The position numbers and the translations under genes were made by a program. From Pseudomonas cremoricolorata (GTDB lineage Bacteria > Pseudomonadota > Gammaproteobacteria > Pseudomonadales > Pseudomonadaceae): DNA of 64,000 nt. Positions 10,154 to 19,600 of this stretch are shown one piece after another. A model generated the notes under the pieces. That model saw only the letters and a program-made list of their open reading frames with translations, made no database searches and was not told the origin of the DNA. Each line of letters opens with the position of its first letter. Within the stretch, counting starts at the first letter, position 1. The stretch is from assembly GCF_000759535.1 (NCBI RefSeq), contig NZ_CP009455.1, positions 1,612,001-1,676,000 of the forward strand, written 5' to 3'.

Positions 10154-11070
10154 AAATCCGCAAGCTCAAGCGAGCGTTCCAGCGTCTGATGCCCGAGGGC
10201 CGGCACCTGGTGATCGGCGTGCCGTTCATCTGGCTGTTCCTGTTCTTCATGCTGCCGTTCTTCATCGTGTTGAAGATCAGCTTCGCCGAAGCGGATGTCG
10301 CCATTCCGCCGTACACGCAGATCTACAGCTTCGTCGAAGACAAGATCCAGATCGTGCTGAACCTGGCCAACTACGGCCTGCTCGGTGAGGACGACCTGTA
10401 CCTGGCGGCCTACCTTGGCTCGCTCAAGGTGGCCTTCTTCAGTACCTTGCTGTGCCTGCTGATCGGCTACCCGATGGCCTACGCCATCGCCAACGCGCGC
10501 AAGGACATCCAGACCGTCCTGCTGCTGCTGATCATGATGCCGACCTGGACTGCGATCCTGATTCGCGTCTATGCCTGGATGGGCATTCTCAGCAACAACG
10601 GCCTGCTCAACAGCTTCCTGATGTGGCTGGGCCTGATCGACCAGCCTTTGCAGATTCTCAACACCAACATCGCGGTGTACATCGGTGTGGTCTATTCCTA
10701 CCTGCCGTTCATGATCCTGCCGCTCTACGCCAACCTGGTGAAGCACGACCAGAGCTTGCTCGAAGCGGCCTCGGATCTTGGTTCGAGCACCTTCAACAGC
10801 TTCTGGAAAATCACCGTGCCGCTGTCGAAGAACGGCATCATCGCCGGCTGCATGCTGGTGTTCATTCCGGTGGTGGGCGAGTTCGTCATCCCTGAACTGC
10901 TGGGCGGCCCGGAGACGCTGATGATCGGCAAGGTGCTGTGGCAGGAGTTCTTCAACAACCGTGACTGGCCAGTGGCTTCGGCGCTGGCGGTGGTAATGCT
11001 GGCGATCCTGATCGTGCCGATTCTGTTGTTCAACCGCAGTCAGGCCAAGGAAATGGAGGGTCGGGCATGA
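10150..11070 (+). CDS. spuG: Polyamine ABC transporter permease (PotH/PotB type)
   Basis: An inner-membrane permease of 306 residues with six predicted transmembrane segments; the first is VPFIWLFLFFMLPFFIVLKI. The EAA loop that docks the ATPase reads EAASDLGSSTFNSFWKITVP. ATG 10150 overlaps the spuF stop (ATGA). A longer frame from 10114 would sit inside spuF without a ribosome site. It pairs with SpuH to form the channel for substrates delivered by SpuD and SpuE. Confidence 0.92.
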   Translation: MKIRKLKRAFQRLMPEGRHLVIGVPFIWLFLFFMLPFFIVLKISFAEADVAIPPYTQIYSFVEDKIQIVLNLANYGLLGEDDLYLAAYLGSLKVAFFSTLLCLLIGYPMAYAIANARKDIQTVLLLLIMMPTWTAILIRVYAWMGILSNNGLLNSFLMWLGLIDQPLQILNTNIAVYIGVVYSYLPFMILPLYANLVKHDQSLLEAASDLGSSTFNSFWKITVPLSKNGIIAGCMLVFIPVVGEFVIPELLGGPETLMIGKVLWQEFFNNRDWPVASALAVVMLAILIVPILLFNRSQAKEMEGRA

Positions 11071-11948
11071 AGCGTTTCGGATTCTCCAAGCTGATGCTGG
11101 TGCTCGGCCTGCTGTTCATCTACCTGCCGATGGTGATTCTGGTCATCTACTCGTTCAACGCCTCCAAGCTGGTGACGGTATGGGGTGGCTGGTCGGTGAA
11201 GTGGTACGTTGGCCTGCTCGACAACACGCAACTGATGGGCGCAGTCATGCGTTCGCTGGAAATCGCCACGTACACCGCTGTGGCGGCCGTGGCGCTGGGC
11301 ACCATGGCGGCGTTCGTACTCACCCGCATCACCCGCTTCAAGGGCCGCACGCTGTTCGGCGGCCTGGTCACCGCGCCGCTGGTGATGCCCGAGGTGATTA
11401 CCGGTCTGTCGCTGTTGCTGCTGTTCGTGGCCATGGCGCAGTTGGTCGGCTGGCCCCAAGAGCGTGGCGTCGCCACCATCTGGATCGCCCACACCACCTT
11501 CTGCGCCGCCTATGTGGCGGTGGTGGTGTCGGCGCGGCTGCGTGAGCTGGACCTGTCGATCGAAGAAGCAGCCATGGACCTCGGGGCCCGGCCGTGGAAG
11601 GTGTTCTTCCTGATCACCATCCCGATGATCGCGCCCTCGCTGGCGGCGGGCGGCATGATGTCGTTCGCGCTGTCGCTCGATGACTTGGTACTCGCCAGCT
11701 TCGTCTCCGGCCCGGGCTCGACCACATTGCCGATGGAAGTGTTCTCGGCGGTGCGTCTGGGCGTGAAACCAGAGATCAACGCCGTGGCCAGCCTGATTCT
11801 GCTGTCGGTATCGCTGGTGACCTTCCTGGTCTGGTACTTCACCCGCCAGGCCGAAGAGCGTCGGCGCAAGGCCGTGCAGCAGGCGATCGAAGAGGCAGCC
11901 GCCGGCAGTTCACCGCATGAAGGAGTCCGTCCTCAACAAGTACGTTGA
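11067..11948 (+). CDS. spuH: Polyamine ABC transporter permease (PotI/PotC type)
   Basis: The second permease subunit, 293 residues, six predicted membrane segments beginning LMLVLGLLFIYLPMVILVIY. Its EAA loop is EEAAMDLGARPWKVFFLITIP. ATG 11067 overlaps the spuG stop (ATGA). The cytoplasmic C-terminal tail is charged and Ala/Glu rich (QAEERRRKAVQQAIEEAAAG). This is the last gene of the operon; an inverted repeat lies just downstream. Confidence 0.92.
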   Translation: MKRFGFSKLMLVLGLLFIYLPMVILVIYSFNASKLVTVWGGWSVKWYVGLLDNTQLMGAVMRSLEIATYTAVAAVALGTMAAFVLTRITRFKGRTLFGGLVTAPLVMPEVITGLSLLLLFVAMAQLVGWPQERGVATIWIAHTTFCAAYVAVVVSARLRELDLSIEEAAMDLGARPWKVFFLITIPMIAPSLAAGGMMSFALSLDDLVLASFVSGPGSTTLPMEVFSAVRLGVKPEINAVASLILLSVSLVTFLVWYFTRQAEERRRKAVQQAIEEAAAGSSPHEGVRPQQVR

Positions 11949-11966
11949 GCCCATCGTCCAGTCCGG

Positions 11967-11994
11967 CCTGGAGCCTGCGCAAAAAGGCTCCAGG
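11967..11994 (+). terminator. Inverted repeat after spuH
   Basis: A perfect 9-bp stem (CCTGGAGCC 11967-11975 and GGCTCCAGG 11986-11994) with a 10-nt loop containing AAAAA lies between spuH and the convergent RHS gene. No T run follows on the + strand; on the - strand the loop holds the T's. It is a candidate transcript end or RNA-stability hairpin. Confidence 0.45.
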
Positions 11995-12044
11995 TTGGCG
12001 GATGAGGCTTGTAGTTCTAAATGTCCCTCTCCGGTCATCCCACC

Positions 12045-13016
12045 TCAACGTCCAGCCCGCAACAAACCGGTCAAGAACTCCGCGGTAAAGGGGTCTGTGT
12101 GGCCAATCATGCTTTTAAGCGCGGTGCGATGTGTTCGAAACTCGTTATGCGCGGTGACGAAGTCTTTACTCCGTCGAGAGTCCATGGACGTTTTCTTCAC
12201 ATCGGAGTTGATCATAGCGGTTCGAGCATTCGCTGCCCGTAGGTAGGCTGCTGTCCGAGGCTTTATGGCGTCAGGAAGAAACTTGAGATGCTTGATCTCG
12301 ATATTCAAAGGTGTACGTGCAGCTTTTCGAGCGCCCATACGCGTGTTTTGATCATCAACGAGGTGAGAAAGACTTTCCCTACCGGTGAAGCCGGATGAAG
12401 ATTCTGACTGTTCAAACCTTTTGATATGCGCGACCCCCCAATGCACCCTTTTGTTTCCGGCGCTAGCGAGTGGCGTAGTCATCGTTGAAGCGGAACGCGT
12501 CAGAACAGATGATTGTAGATAGTGAAGCCTGCTTTTCAGGGTCCAGTTAGCGTCCAGCTGTATGACTTTGAACTGCCCAGACGGATCATGAAAGTTGACC
12601 GGGTCGTTTGCGCAGTAGGCGTAAGCATTCATCCCTCCATGGTCGAAGGGAGACAAGTGATCCTGAGACACAAATCTTCTCAGTGTGCTCGAGTAGCCCC
12701 GATGCCCCTGGCCTAGCAGATAGAGCTGGCTAATCGGGTCGAGGAATTCTGCGCAAAAACTCACTCTGCTCGTGGCCGAGACGCCCATCCCTGAGTGGCC
12801 GTAGGGGTCATAGCAAACCGGATCGTGGGCTCGCGCAATGGCCGAGGCCAGGCAAGACCCACTACTGTCACTGATCAGCAGTTTCCAGCCTCCTCGGGAT
12901 ACGTGCTCTGCCAGGCACCACTGCCTGATTCGCATAAGCCGCTCGTCATGCTGGGATGTGCCAACCGTGGTGAGTTTGTCGCTGCTATAAAAATAGCGTT
13001 CTGTGAGGTAGCTCAT
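12045..13016 (-). CDS. Orphan RHS-repeat-associated core protein, variable C-terminal tail
   Basis: This 323-residue protein has no full RHS barrel. Residues about 60-148 are the RHS-associated core (DPYGHSG, FLDPISQLYLLGQGHRGYS, RRFVSQDHLSPFDHGGMNAYAYCANDPVNFHDPSG). After the DPSG boundary a tail of about 175 residues with no family I recognise begins. In complete RHS proteins this is where the toxic domain sits. ATG 13016 is used; the frame opens two codons earlier at a TTG. There is no signal peptide and no PAAR, VgrG or RHS N-terminus nearby. GC is visibly lower than in the neighbouring spu genes. It could be a decayed toxin tip, a reservoir cassette for recombination, or a stand-alone effector. 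Confidence 0.75.
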   Translation of the reverse strand: MSYLTERYFYSSDKLTTVGTSQHDERLMRIRQWCLAEHVSRGGWKLLISDSSGSCLASAIARAHDPVCYDPYGHSGMGVSATSRVSFCAEFLDPISQLYLLGQGHRGYSSTLRRFVSQDHLSPFDHGGMNAYAYCANDPVNFHDPSGQFKVIQLDANWTLKSRLHYLQSSVLTRSASTMTTPLASAGNKRVHWGVAHIKRFEQSESSSGFTGRESLSHLVDDQNTRMGARKAARTPLNIEIKHLKFLPDAIKPRTAAYLRAANARTAMINSDVKKTSMDSRRSKDFVTAHNEFRTHRTALKSMIGHTDPFTAEFLTGLLRAGR

Positions 13017-13209
13017 GATCAAACTCGGTTTTGAATGTGTAGGGTAGTAATGGTCTCGGGCTATTTGGAGAATTTTCGTGCTGGTGAATAGGGTCGGCCG
13101 CTACAGGAAAACTGTAAAACTCACCTTCAGCGGCCCCCTGAACCTTGTTGCGTTGCTGGCATTGCGGTGCGACGCGAACAACTCGCTCGACGCTGCAAGC
13201 CGGCGACAC

Positions 13210-14205
13210 TCAGGTGCGGGTCGACCTGTTCTCAACAAGACTTGAGCCTGGATTGCGCACATTGCGGTTCAACGTTGAGAGTTCCACGGCCTGCCCCGTT
13301 GGGGACTGCACGCTGGTACTGAGCGTCCTTACGGCCTCTTGAGCCCCGAAGAGGTCTTTGTAAGCGGGAGGCGGGGACTGGGATGCCTCAGAATAGCCCG
13401 AGATTGGTCGGGCATTCGGTTGGACAACTTGGTTGTAATCAGGCGGTGCGTCCAGATCTTCAAGCTGCAGCGATCGTCGAGGTGGCTGTCTTGCCCATTG
13501 CGTTGGTGATGGAGGGGGACCGACCGGCGTCAATGAGTTTCGTCGCGAGGGGACTTGCCCAACTGGGGGGCGAAGCGCCCATTGTATCGCTTGGCCGCTG
13601 CCGAACCCGATGACAGCCCCCAGCGCCAGAGCGCCTGAGACACAATAGAGGATGTTTTTGATGGGCTTTGATTGCGTCGATATCGCTGCAATGAGTACGC
13701 CGATACTCGATAAACCCAAGCCGAGGGCCGCGTATTTGAACGGAACAGGCATATGCCCCGAGGGATCATGACGATTGACCGGGTCGCCTGCGCAGTAGCC
13801 ATACCCATTCAGCCCACCCTGGCCGAACGGGCTCAGATCATCGGCGCTGCCAAACCTGCCCAAGCTAGGGCTTAACAAGCGATAACCGTTTCCTGGCAAA
13901 TAGCCGCGTGTTGCCGCGTCCAGTAATTGCCCAGTGAACGCCAATGGCTGTTTTGCTGAGTCATGAGCACCGCAGTGGCCGTAAGGCGTATAAGCGAACG
14001 TGGCCCCTCGCGCGCCTTCAAGCGCGTGGATCACCGTGCTGGCGCTATCCACGGACAGCAGCGAGCGCGAGGGCTGATTCGCTGATCTGTATTCTGCCAA
14101 GGGTAGTCCGTTGCGGCGGAGCACTGAGCGCGATCCCGCGCCGTCGAGTTCCGTGCAAACATGACCGTTTTGGTAGAATCGACGCACCGTCCGGGGAGTA
14201 CTCAT
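13210..14205 (-). CDS. Orphan RHS-repeat-associated core protein with membrane hairpin and two PPxY motifs
   Basis: A 331-residue relative of the neighbouring RHS protein. Residues 1-60 keep RHS-like repeats (RRFYQNGHVCTELDG, LLRRNGLPLAEYR style), and 70-150 form the core with AYTPYGHCG, GYLPGNGYRLLSPSLGRFGS and DPVNRHDPSG. The tail differs completely. It has two hydrophobic segments (about 156-176 and 184-210, Gly/Ala rich), then a Pro-rich region with PPDY (254-257) and PPAY (279-282), then a Ser/Thr/Arg-rich end. GAGG precedes ATG 14205 by 7 nt. No immunity gene is evident between the pair. Function is unknown; the layout suggests a membrane-inserting C-terminal cassette. Confidence 0.75.
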   Translation of the reverse strand: MSTPRTVRRFYQNGHVCTELDGAGSRSVLRRNGLPLAEYRSANQPSRSLLSVDSASTVIHALEGARGATFAYTPYGHCGAHDSAKQPLAFTGQLLDAATRGYLPGNGYRLLSPSLGRFGSADDLSPFGQGGLNGYGYCAGDPVNRHDPSGHMPVPFKYAALGLGLSSIGVLIAAISTQSKPIKNILYCVSGALALGAVIGFGSGQAIQWALRPPVGQVPSRRNSLTPVGPPPSPTQWARQPPRRSLQLEDLDAPPDYNQVVQPNARPISGYSEASQSPPPAYKDLFGAQEAVRTLSTSVQSPTGQAVELSTLNRNVRNPGSSLVENRSTRT

Positions 14206-14469
14206 GGGTATGCCTCAGTTTGAAGTCAGTCAGAAAAGATTCACCGCACTGGCGTCGTGTCCAGACCATCAACTTGATAAGCCCATGCTAGTGAAACGCT
14301 ATTTTCTGGCTACTGGCATAAATGCCAGCTCGCCTCCAGTACCCGCATCATCTCCTTCAACGGCAGGCTCGCTGCTTTACCATCGAGCCTGACCGGCCCC
14401 ACAAACTGAACCCTGATCTACGCTCAAGGTCGACTCATCGAATCATTTGCGCGCAAACAAGGAGCGAGC

Positions 14470-15558
14470 ATGACGGTGGTGCGTCCGTTGATGGTCGTGT
14501 GCCTCGGGCTGCTGTTCACCCTGGCCGGGTGCGAGCAGGAAAAACACAGCCCACAGCTGCCCAGGGTCGGGGTCGTGCGCGTCGAGCCGGTGGATTTTGC
14601 CGCGTCGGTGGCACTGACTGGCGATGTGCAGGCGCGGGTGCAGACCGACCTGTCGTTCCGCGTCGGCGGCAAGATCATTTCCCGTAGTGTCGATGTCGGT
14701 GACCACGTCAAGGCCGGCCAGGTCCTGGCCCGGCTCGATCCGAAAGACCTGAAGAACAACGTCGACTCGGCCAAGGCCGAGGTGTTCGCCGCGCAAGCAC
14801 GGGTCAACCAGAGCGCCGCGGCCTTCGTGCGCCAGGAAAAACTGCTGCCCAAGGGTTACACCAGCCGCAGCGAATACGACGCCGCGCAGGCCGCGTTGCG
14901 CGGTAACCAGAGTGGCCTGAAGGCGGCCCAAGCGCAGTTGGCCAACGCCAACGAGCAATTGGGCTACACCGCCCTGGTGTCCGATACCGATGGCGTCATC
15001 ACCGCACGTCAGGCCGAGGTCGGCCAGGTGGTGCAGGCGACCATGCCGATCTTCCGCCTGGCCGCCGATGGCGAGCGAGATGCGGTGTTCAATGTCTATG
15101 AATCGCTGCTCAGCGCCCCGGCCAGCGATGAAACCGTCATCGTGCAGTTGCTCGAAGACCCCAAGGTGCAGGCCCAGGGCCGAGTGCGCGAAATCACCCC
15201 GACCGTGTCTGCGCAAAGCGGCACCTTGCAGGTCAAGGTCGCGCTGCGTGATGTTCCGCCGGCCATGGCCCTCGGCGCGCCGGTCACCACCCTGGCGAAA
15301 ACCCAGGGCCAGCAAAGTGTCGAGTTGCCTTGGTCGGCGCTGAGCAAGGGCCTGCGTGATCCGGCTGTCTGGGTCGTCGGCGACGGCGACAAGGTCGAGC
15401 TGCGCCCCGTGCGTATTGCCCGCTACCTGACCGGCAAGGTCATCATCGGTGCGGGTATCAACGGTGGTGAAACCGTGGTGATCAACGGCGCGCAGCTGCT
15501 GCACCCGGGCATGCAGGTCGAGCAGGTCGCCGCCAAGGACGGAGGGGCGTTGCCATGA
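14470..15558 (+). CDS. triA: RND efflux periplasmic adaptor lipoprotein (TriA-like)
   Basis: Membrane-fusion subunit of a tripartite RND pump, 362 residues. The N-terminus is a lipoprotein signal with lipobox FTLAGC. The barrel-sandwich half reads QTDLSFRVGGKIISRSVDVGDHVKAGQVLARLD, followed by a long alpha-hairpin (about 90-150) and the second lipoyl half (ALVSDTDGVITARQAEVGQVV). AAGGAG sits 5 nt upstream of ATG 14470. It is the first of two adaptors feeding one RND protein, the arrangement of P. aeruginosa TriABC. Substrates cannot be read from the sequence; triclosan export is what is known for TriABC. Confidence 0.82.
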   Translation: MTVVRPLMVVCLGLLFTLAGCEQEKHSPQLPRVGVVRVEPVDFAASVALTGDVQARVQTDLSFRVGGKIISRSVDVGDHVKAGQVLARLDPKDLKNNVDSAKAEVFAAQARVNQSAAAFVRQEKLLPKGYTSRSEYDAAQAALRGNQSGLKAAQAQLANANEQLGYTALVSDTDGVITARQAEVGQVVQATMPIFRLAADGERDAVFNVYESLLSAPASDETVIVQLLEDPKVQAQGRVREITPTVSAQSGTLQVKVALRDVPPAMALGAPVTTLAKTQGQQSVELPWSALSKGLRDPAVWVVGDGDKVELRPVRIARYLTGKVIIGAGINGGETVVINGAQLLHPGMQVEQVAAKDGGALP

Positions 15559-16622
15559 TTCGCCTGTTGTGGATAACCCTCGCTGCGCTGCTGTTGGCCG
15601 GCTGTGGGAAGGATGAAGAGAAGCCCGAGCCGGTGCGACCGGTGCTGTCCGCTGTGGTCGAGCAATCGTCAGAGGCGCAGCTGGGCCGCTTTGCCGGCAC
15701 CATCCAGGCGCGCTATGAAAGCACCTTGGGCTTTCGCGTGTCCGGGCGCATCGCCCGGCGCTGGGTCGATGTCGGTACTTCGGTGAAAGCCGGCGATACC
15801 CTGGCCACCCTCGACCCCACCGACCAGCAAAACCAGCTGCGCGCCGCTGAAGGCGACCTGGCGCGGGTCCAGGCGCAGTGGATCAACGCCCAGGCCAACG
15901 CCCGCCGTCAGCAGCAGTTATACGACCGCGGGGTCGGCGCCCAGGCGCAACTGGACATTGCCCAGACAGACCTGAAAACCGCCGATGCCAGCCTGACCCA
16001 GGCGCGCTCGTCGGTCAGCCAGGCGCGCGATCAACTCGGTTACAGCGAACTCAAGGCCGATCATTCGGCGGTGGTCACCGCCTGGCACGCCGAAGCCGGG
16101 CAGACCGTCAGCGTCGGTCAGGAAGTGGTGACGCTGGCCCGCCCCGACGTCAAGGAAGCGGTCATCGACCTGCCCATCTCGCTGGCCGAACAGCTCAACC
16201 CGAGCATGACCCTCACCGTGGCCTCGCAGCTCAACCCGGACCTCAACACCACCGCCAGCCTGCGCGAACTCGAACCCCAGGCCGACGCCACCACGCGTAC
16301 CCGCCGCGCTCGCCTGAGCCTGGCTTCGACCCCGACCGGCTTCAACCTCGGCACCTCGGTCAGCGTCAGCCTGACCTCGCCGATCGCTGCCCGCAGTGAA
16401 CTGCCGCTGACCGCGCTGCTGGAGCGCGACGGCAAGACCCAGGTGTGGGTGGTCGACCCCAAGCAGCACGTGGTCAATCTGCGCGATGTGGTGGTCAGTG
16501 CACGTACCGAGCGCAGCGTGGTATTGACCGGTGGAGTGCAGCCCGGTGAGCGGGTGGTCACTGCCGGGGTCAACAGTCTCAAGCCAGGCCAGAAGGTCAC
16601 GTTCGACGAGGAATCACGATGA
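15555..16622 (+). CDS. triB: Second RND efflux periplasmic adaptor lipoprotein (TriB-like)
   Basis: A 355-residue adaptor with lipobox LLAGC, lipoyl motif ESTLGFRVSGRIARRWVDVG, hairpin helices about 95-150, and the second half ELKADHSAVVTAWHAEAGQ. ATG 15555 overlaps the triA stop (ATGA) and its stop overlaps triC, so adaptor stoichiometry is likely set by coupling. In TriABC both adaptors are needed, and a covalently linked TriA-TriB hexamer is functional; this gene order fits that model. No outer-membrane channel gene is nearby, so a shared TolC/OpmH-type protein encoded elsewhere would be needed. Confidence 0.82.
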   Translation: MIRLLWITLAALLLAGCGKDEEKPEPVRPVLSAVVEQSSEAQLGRFAGTIQARYESTLGFRVSGRIARRWVDVGTSVKAGDTLATLDPTDQQNQLRAAEGDLARVQAQWINAQANARRQQQLYDRGVGAQAQLDIAQTDLKTADASLTQARSSVSQARDQLGYSELKADHSAVVTAWHAEAGQTVSVGQEVVTLARPDVKEAVIDLPISLAEQLNPSMTLTVASQLNPDLNTTASLRELEPQADATTRTRRARLSLASTPTGFNLGTSVSVSLTSPIAARSELPLTALLERDGKTQVWVVDPKQHVVNLRDVVVSARTERSVVLTGGVQPGERVVTAGVNSLKPGQKVTFDEESR

Positions 16623-19600
16623 AAGGCGGCTTCAACCTGTCCGAATGGGCGCTGCGCCACCAGTCTTTCGTCTGGTACCTGATGTTCGTCGGCCTGCTGA
16701 TGGGGGTGTTTTCCTACTTCAACTTGGGCCGTGAAGAAGACCCATCGTTCACCATCAAGACCATGGTCATCCAGACCCGCTGGCCCGGTGCGACCCAGGA
16801 CGAAACCCTGTACCAGGTCACCGACCGCATCGAGAAGAAGCTCGAAGAGCTCGACTCGCTCGATTATGTGAAGAGCTACACCCGCCCGGGCGAGTCGACC
16901 ATCATGGTGTTCCTGCGCGACACCACCAAGGCCGGCGATATTCCGCAGATCTGGTACCAGGTGCGCAAGAAGATCCAGGACATCCGCGGGCAGTTCCCGC
17001 AGGGCATCCAGGGGCCGGCGTTCAACGACGAGTTCGGTGACGTGTACGGCTCGATCTACGCCTTCACCGCCGATGGCCTGAACATGCGCCAGCTACGCGA
17101 CTACGTGGAGCAAGTACGCGCGGAGATTCGCGAGGTCGAGAACATCGGCAAGGTCGAGGTGGTCGGCACGCAGAACGAAGTGCTCTACCTGAATTTCTCG
17201 GTACGCAAGCTGGCGGCGCTGGGCATCGACCAGCGTCAGGTCATGCAGGCCCTGCAAGCGCAGAACACGGTGACCCCGGCCGGGGTGATCGAGGCCGGGC
17301 CAGAGCGCATTTCAGTGCGTACCACTGGCCAGTTCGCCTCGGAAAAGGATCTGGAAAGCGTCAACCTGCGCATTAACGACCGCTTCTTCCGCTTGGCCGA
17401 CATCGCCACCATCGAGCGCGGCTACGCCGATCCTCCGGCACCGATGTTCCGCTACAACGGCCAGCCGGCCATTGGCCTTGCCATCGGCATGCAGAAGGGC
17501 GGCAACATCCAGGTGTTCGGTGAGCAGCTCAAGGAGAAAATGACCCAGATCACCGGCGAGCTGCCGGTCGGGGTCGGTGTGCACAGCGTTTCCGAGCAGG
17601 CCGAGGTGGTCAAGGAAGCGGTGGGCGGCTTCACCAGTGCGCTGTTCGAGGCGGTGATCATCGTGCTGGTGGTGAGCTTCATCAGCCTGGGCGTGCGCGC
17701 CGGGCTGGTGGTGGCGTGCTCGATTCCGTTGGTGCTGGCGATGGTCTTCGTGTTCATGGAGTACAGCGGCATCACCATGCAGCGGATTTCCCTGGGCGCG
17801 CTGATCATCGCCCTGGGCCTGCTGGTGGATGACGCGATGATTACCGTCGAGGTGATGGTCACCCGGCTGGAGATGGGCGAAAGCAAGGAGGATGCGGCGA
17901 CCTTCGCCTACAAATCCACCGCCTTCCCGATGCTCACCGGCACCCTGGTGACGGTGGCCGGCTTCGTGCCCATCGGCCTCAACGCCAGCTCGGCGGGGGA
18001 GTACACCTTCACCCTGTTCGCGGTGATTGCCGTGGCGCTGTTGGTGTCGTGGGTGGTGGCGGTGTTCTTCTCGCCAGTGTTGGGTGTGCATATTCTCAGC
18101 AACCGCAAGCTCAAGGCCCACGATGAAAAGCCGGGCCGCGTGGCCCGTGGCTTCGAGCATGGTCTGCTGTGGTGCATGCGCCATCGCTGGCTGACCGTGA
18201 TCGGCACCGTGGTGCTGTTCGTGCTGGCGGTGTTCTGCATGCGCTTCGTGCAGAACCAGTTCTTCCCCTCATCCGACCGGCCGGAAATCCTCGTCGACCT
18301 CAACCTGCCGCAGAACGCTTCCATCGAAGAGACCCGGCGCACCGTCGACCGCCTGGAAGCCACGCTCAAAGACGACAAGGACATCGACCACTGGAGCACC
18401 TACATCGGCCAGGGCGCGATCCGCTTCTACCTGCCGCTCGACCAGCAACTGCAGAACCCCTATTACGCGCAGTTGGTGATCGTCAGCAAAGGCCTGGAAG
18501 AGCGCGGCGAGTTGATCGCCCGCTTGCAGAAACGCCTGCGCGAAGACTTCGTCGGCATTGGCAGCAACGTGCAGTCGCTGGAGATGGGTCCACCGGTGGG
18601 GCGGCCGATCCAGTACCGCGTCAGCGGCAAGGACATCGACCAGGTGCGCCATCACGCCATCGAACTGGCCACCGTGCTCGACGCCAACCCCAACATCGGC
18701 GAGATGATCTACGACTGGAACGAGCCGGGCAAAGTGCTGCGCATCGACATCGCCCAGGACAAGGCGCGGCAGCTTGGGCTGTCGTCGGAAGACGTCGCCA
18801 ACGTGATGAACAGCATTGTCAGCGGCGCGCCAGTGACTCAGGTGAACGATGAAATCTACCTGATCGATGTCATCGCCCGCGCCGAGGACAGCGAACGCGG
18901 CTCGCCCGATACCTTGCAGAACCTGCAGATCGTCACCCCCAACGGCACCTCGATTCCGCTGCTGGCGTTCGCCACCGTGCGCTATGAGCTCGAGCAGCCG
19001 CTGGTGTGGCGGCGTGATCGCAAGCCGACCATTACCCTCAAGGCTTCGGTCAATGGCGACATGCAGCCCACCGACCTGGTGGCCCAGCTGAAACCGAAGA
19101 TCGACGAGTTCGCCAGCAAGCTGCCGAGCGGTTACGAGGTGGCGGTGGGCGGTACAGTGGAGGAGAGCGGCAAGGCTCAGGGGCCGATCGCCAAGGTCAT
19201 TCCGCTGATGCTGTTCCTCATGGCGACCTTCCTGATGATCCAGCTGCACAGTGTGCAGAAACTGCTGCTGGTGGTGAGTGTGGCGCCGCTGGGGTTGATC
19301 GGCGTGGTGCTGGCGCTGGTGCCGACCGGCACGCCGATGGGTTTTGTGGCCATTCTTGGGGTGCTGGCGCTGATCGGCATCATCATCCGCAACTCGGTGA
19401 TTCTGGTGACCCAGATCGACGCCTTCGAGGCCGAGGGCTATGCGCCGTGGGATGCGGTGGTTGAAGCCACCAACCACCGCCGCCGGCCGATCCTGCTGAC
19501 GGCGGCGGCGGCCAGCCTGGGCATGATCCCGATTGCCCGCGAAGTGTTCTGGGGGCCGATGGCCTACGCCATGATCGGCGGCATCATCAGCGCCACGCTA

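Noticed and set aside
12045..14205. CRISPR array or phage island around the RHS genes
   Set aside because: No regular repeat-spacer series, integrase or phage structural gene is present.
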